64,000 nt of DNA from Xenopus tropicalis (lineage: Eukaryota > Chordata > Amphibia > Anura > Pipidae). The stretch spans positions 99,352,829 through 99,416,828 of the forward strand of contig NC_030677.2 in the NCBI RefSeq assembly GCF_000004195.4. Reading direction: 5' to 3'. Position numbers and translations under genes: made by a program. The notes under the pieces are model-generated. The model was not told where the DNA came from and searched no databases. It saw only the letters and a list, made by a program, of their open reading frames with translations. The stretch's first letter is position 1, and each line of letters starts with the position of its first letter. This document shows, one piece after another, positions 61,319 through 64,000 of this stretch.

Positions 61319-61991
61319 TTAAAGGGAGCATATATAAACAGACCTTAAAAAGCAAATATCTGTGTGGGACTGTATCAAAAACTTTGGCAACGCCTGTGAG
61401 TATTCTGTTATGAGCACTAACCAATATGAAATGCATTTATTTGGCATATATGTGTTCACAAATATACTGTGGTGACATTTTTGAAAAACAAACAAACAAA
61501 AAAAAAAACAAAGAGACCACACCAACTGCAACCCCATTGTGCAAGTTCCTACTAATTATAAAAAGCTATTAAATTTGTCTTGATGATCTGCTTTTTATAA
61601 AGTCATGTTGATTATTACTTGTAATGTATTCTTTTAGAACATAACCTTGAATGTGTTCCCTTATCAAACCTTCAAATAGCTTACAGATGTTAGATTATAA
61701 GGTCTGTATATTTTTAGGCTGAAAATGTAATCCAATTTTAATTATTGGAATTGCATTAGCTTTCCTCTAGTCTAGTCCATAGGTACCAGACCTGAAGAAA
61801 GTGAGTTTGAGAAAATCAGAAAAAGTGGCCTGGCTAAAGCTAAACTGAGTTATCTAAGAACCATCAGGACCAGGGCCTTTGTTCATATTGATTTTGCTCA
61901 AACATTTTAGTACCAAATCCTGGTTTGGAACTGATTAAGCACATTTCATTTTTAGTGTCCCTTGTAACCAAAATATCTCCATTTTAGTTAA

Positions 61992-62422
61992 AAGAGAAGG
62001 AAAGGTAAAAACGGTAAGTAATCTTTATCAGAAATGCAGCCATAAAAACTTACAGAACTGCTACTCTGAGTCCTCAGTGAAAAGAAACAGCATATTTCTT
62101 TCCTTCTGTTCTATATACTTGATCTTCAGACGTCCTTCTTCAGAAGAATCCTTTAGGGCACGGCAAGAGCCTGCTCAGTTTGCTCCTCTCTCCCCTTCCC
62201 CTCTCTGCTGTAATCTGAGCTGAGAGTTGTTCCTTGCCTGAACACTGCTGCCTGGAAGTGAAGTGAGACCAAGCTAAAATGGCTGCAGCTATCTTAAACA
62301 AACAGAGGAAGCTTCTAGGCTGTTTACTCAGGTATAAATAACAGAATAAATATAGCATCCTAGCTTGCACTATTTTGACTAGTCTATTGGCAATAAAATG
62401 CCTGAATAGCTTTCATTCTCCT
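61992..62422. mobile_element. T2-type MITE inside the RT remnant
   Basis: AAGAGAAGGAAAGGTAAAAA at the left (after TTAA 61988-61991) and TTTCATTCTCCT at the right (before TTAG). Same family as 41819-42268. Confidence 0.78.
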
Positions 62423-62615
62423 TTAGTGGCCTGAAGTCACACTCTCTCCCCCACATCTTTTTACTACTGAAAACTTTTGGGGATTAGACTTTAATTGGGA
62501 TGCAATAAATTCCTCATTTTCTATTTGTGCCTTCCTGATGCTTGCTTTACAACACTTTGTAGTATTTATAGGTCCTAAAAGGAGCATCTGGTACCTCTGA
62601 CTTCTATTTCTTAAA

Positions 62616-62700
62616 GGGGTGGTTAACCTTTACATCAACTTTAAGAATTTTAAGAAACGCTGAGCTAAAAACTGATAGAGTGCATACATGTTATGATTCA
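62616..62700. repeat. MITE fragment (AGGGGTGGTTAACCTTTACA)
   Basis: TTAAAGGGGTGGTTAACCTT is the left end of the family whose right end appears at 788; the rest is lost. Confidence 0.55.
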
Positions 62701-64000
62701 ACACATGCTTTTACACCAGTGAAGAAAATACATATCCTCTCCAATCTGCTTTTTTTTTTTTTTTTGCAGAAGTACTAAGCGGCATAGCATCCAAGTGTCA
62801 GTGTGCATATGGGAAGTATTTTGCTGTGAAAATGAACAATTTGGTGTTTTCCTGCTGAAATCTGCCCCCTGTGCTATAATGATTCCATACTTGCCAGTGT
62901 TTCTGTAGCACAAGTCAGATCAAGGCAGATAGGTGGTTTTTTTAACTGGCGATTTATGCTGACAGACAGACCCACTTAGGAGCATCTATGAAATTTGGTT
63001 GCTGCTGCACTTTCATACATTTCTCAGTTTTAAGGGGAATGTTGAAGACCATGTTTGTCATATGTAAATGTTTTTAGTCCATGTAACCATTAATATGCCA
63101 TAGGGTGAAGAATCTTCAGTGTTGACACTCATCTTACCTGACCTGCCATCTTAGGTTTCAGCTAACTTACACATCTTTACGCTAGTGTCATAAGTTGTGT
63201 TTTCTTATGTCTTTAGAATACACTGATAGGTACTTAAGTGTTTGTTTTTGTTCCAAAAACTGCCCATACGTGCACTGACAGGTGTATGCCGTGCCCATTT
63301 GTGCTTTGTAATACTGTCTGCCTTTAGAATGCACTTAGTTTGACACTGGCCTTACACAGAAGTATTCTTTTAGTATAACAATACCATGCATTCTTTCTCA
63401 GTGTTTTATTATTTTTACATTTGACCATCTGGGTGTTGCAGCTATTTGTGTTACGTCGTGTTTTCAACAATGAAACCTATTAAACTCATAAATTATTTTA
63501 TCTTCTTGCAAGTTTAACTGACCTTTGATCAGATATTGTCAGCAAACAGATTTGTCTGGTATGGAGCTTAACGCTTTCTGTACTTCTGCTCTTAATGCTC
63601 TTCTGATGTTGCTGTGCTAGAAGGAAATGAAACCTGGAATTATTTTGAATATCTTTGTCAGAACCATGACCTAACACAAACAGCTTTCTGCTGCACCTAG
63701 CTGGTGCGATATCAATAAAGCTCTGAGCTTAGAAAGTGCATTGTATTGTTATATACATATAAAGAATGCTGCAGTGTAAAGATATGCAAGCTGAACCAAA
63801 ACATTTGGGTTAGCCATAAGTCATGGGGCTGCAACCTGAGACAGTAGGTCAGTGTGGGTATTATGGCCCCCTCAACATAGTCAGGTTTGGCCCTTTGTAT
63901 GAAGCCAATTTTATTCAAAAAATCTGTAACTTTGTAAAGTGAAATCCACAACATTGTGTGAACTGGTAACAGGTTGAAGGGAGATATATTTCCCCCAGGT
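62701..64000. other. Downstream of reep6, unassigned
   Basis: AT-rich, poly-T near 62750-62765, AATAAA at 63714. No gene recognised. Confidence 0.4.

Larger units (their letters stand above)
59480..62615 (-). pseudogene. Antisense CR1/Rex-type non-LTR reverse transcriptase remnant, cut by three MITEs
   Basis: Reading the minus strand from 62615 downward and skipping the MITEs gives recognisable reverse-transcriptase blocks in order: IRKAQIENEEFIASQ and NPQKFSVVK near 62500; GPDGS near 61870; KANAIPIIKIG, YRP.NLTSV and KLFEGLIREHI with NNQHDFIKSRSS near 61600-61750; VLQGSV and FINDLG (about 60400-60460); and LADDTKL, the catalytic box (59777-59794). Several stops and shifts show it is dead. 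T2-type MITEs lie at 59818-60393, 60713-61318 and 61992-62422. Confidence 0.82.

Overview
This is vertebrate nuclear DNA, almost certainly from a clawed frog (Xenopus). I infer this from long introns with GT..AG borders, a dense load of short fold-back transposons (TTAA-flanked MITEs with AGGRR-type ends, the CAGGTATGGG fold-back family, TTA-flanked Harbinger-type MITEs), Tc1 elements, an L2 retrotransposon and a Penelope-like remnant. There is no bacterial-style gene packing, no CRISPR array, and no tRNA or rRNA that I can see.

Three host genes are present, and each can be read exon by exon with continuous reading frame and matching splice phases. (1) + strand, 3226-18681, 11 coding exons, 353 codons: a CTD-small-phosphatase-like protein (HAD/FCP1-SCP family, closest to CTDSPL2 from memory) with altered active-site motifs. 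(2) - strand, 48357-20971, 15 coding exons, 758 codons: proprotein convertase PCSK4, with signal segment, prodomain, Asp/His/Asn/Ser catalytic residues, P domain, a short Cys-rich region and a C-terminal membrane segment. (3) + strand, 53057-58868, 5 coding exons, 188 codons: the ER-shaping protein REEP6. pcsk4 and reep6 are head to head, as PCSK4 and REEP6 are in human 19p13.3. The CTD-phosphatase-like gene and pcsk4 are tail to tail, with poly(A) signals near 18836 (+) and 20781 (-).

The rest is mostly transposon history. 1-3225: upstream DNA with two nested fold-back elements. 3346-18618: introns holding hAT elements, MITEs and a dead Tc1 copy (13921-15972) that carries a MITE inside it. 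19780-20050: a decayed second copy of the pcsk4 last exon. 22440-23095: Penelope-like GIY-YIG remnant. 29217-29940: two large palindromes with a hammerhead-like hairpin motif. 34909-38522: L2 element inserted in an older MITE. 43165-44272: hAT element carrying a minisatellite. 49338-50957: a Tc1 element with a complete 340-codon transposase frame, between the pcsk4 and reep6 promoters. 59480-62615: an antisense non-LTR reverse-transcriptase remnant cut by three MITEs.

The host genes do not form an operon. Their products act in separate places: a phosphatase-like protein, a secretory-pathway protease and an ER membrane-curvature protein. I found no clearly new multi-gene system. The most unusual items are the hammerhead-like hairpins in three repeat units, the hAT family that carries a 34-bp minisatellite, the triplicated splice donor in the phosphatase-like gene, and its changed catalytic motifs.
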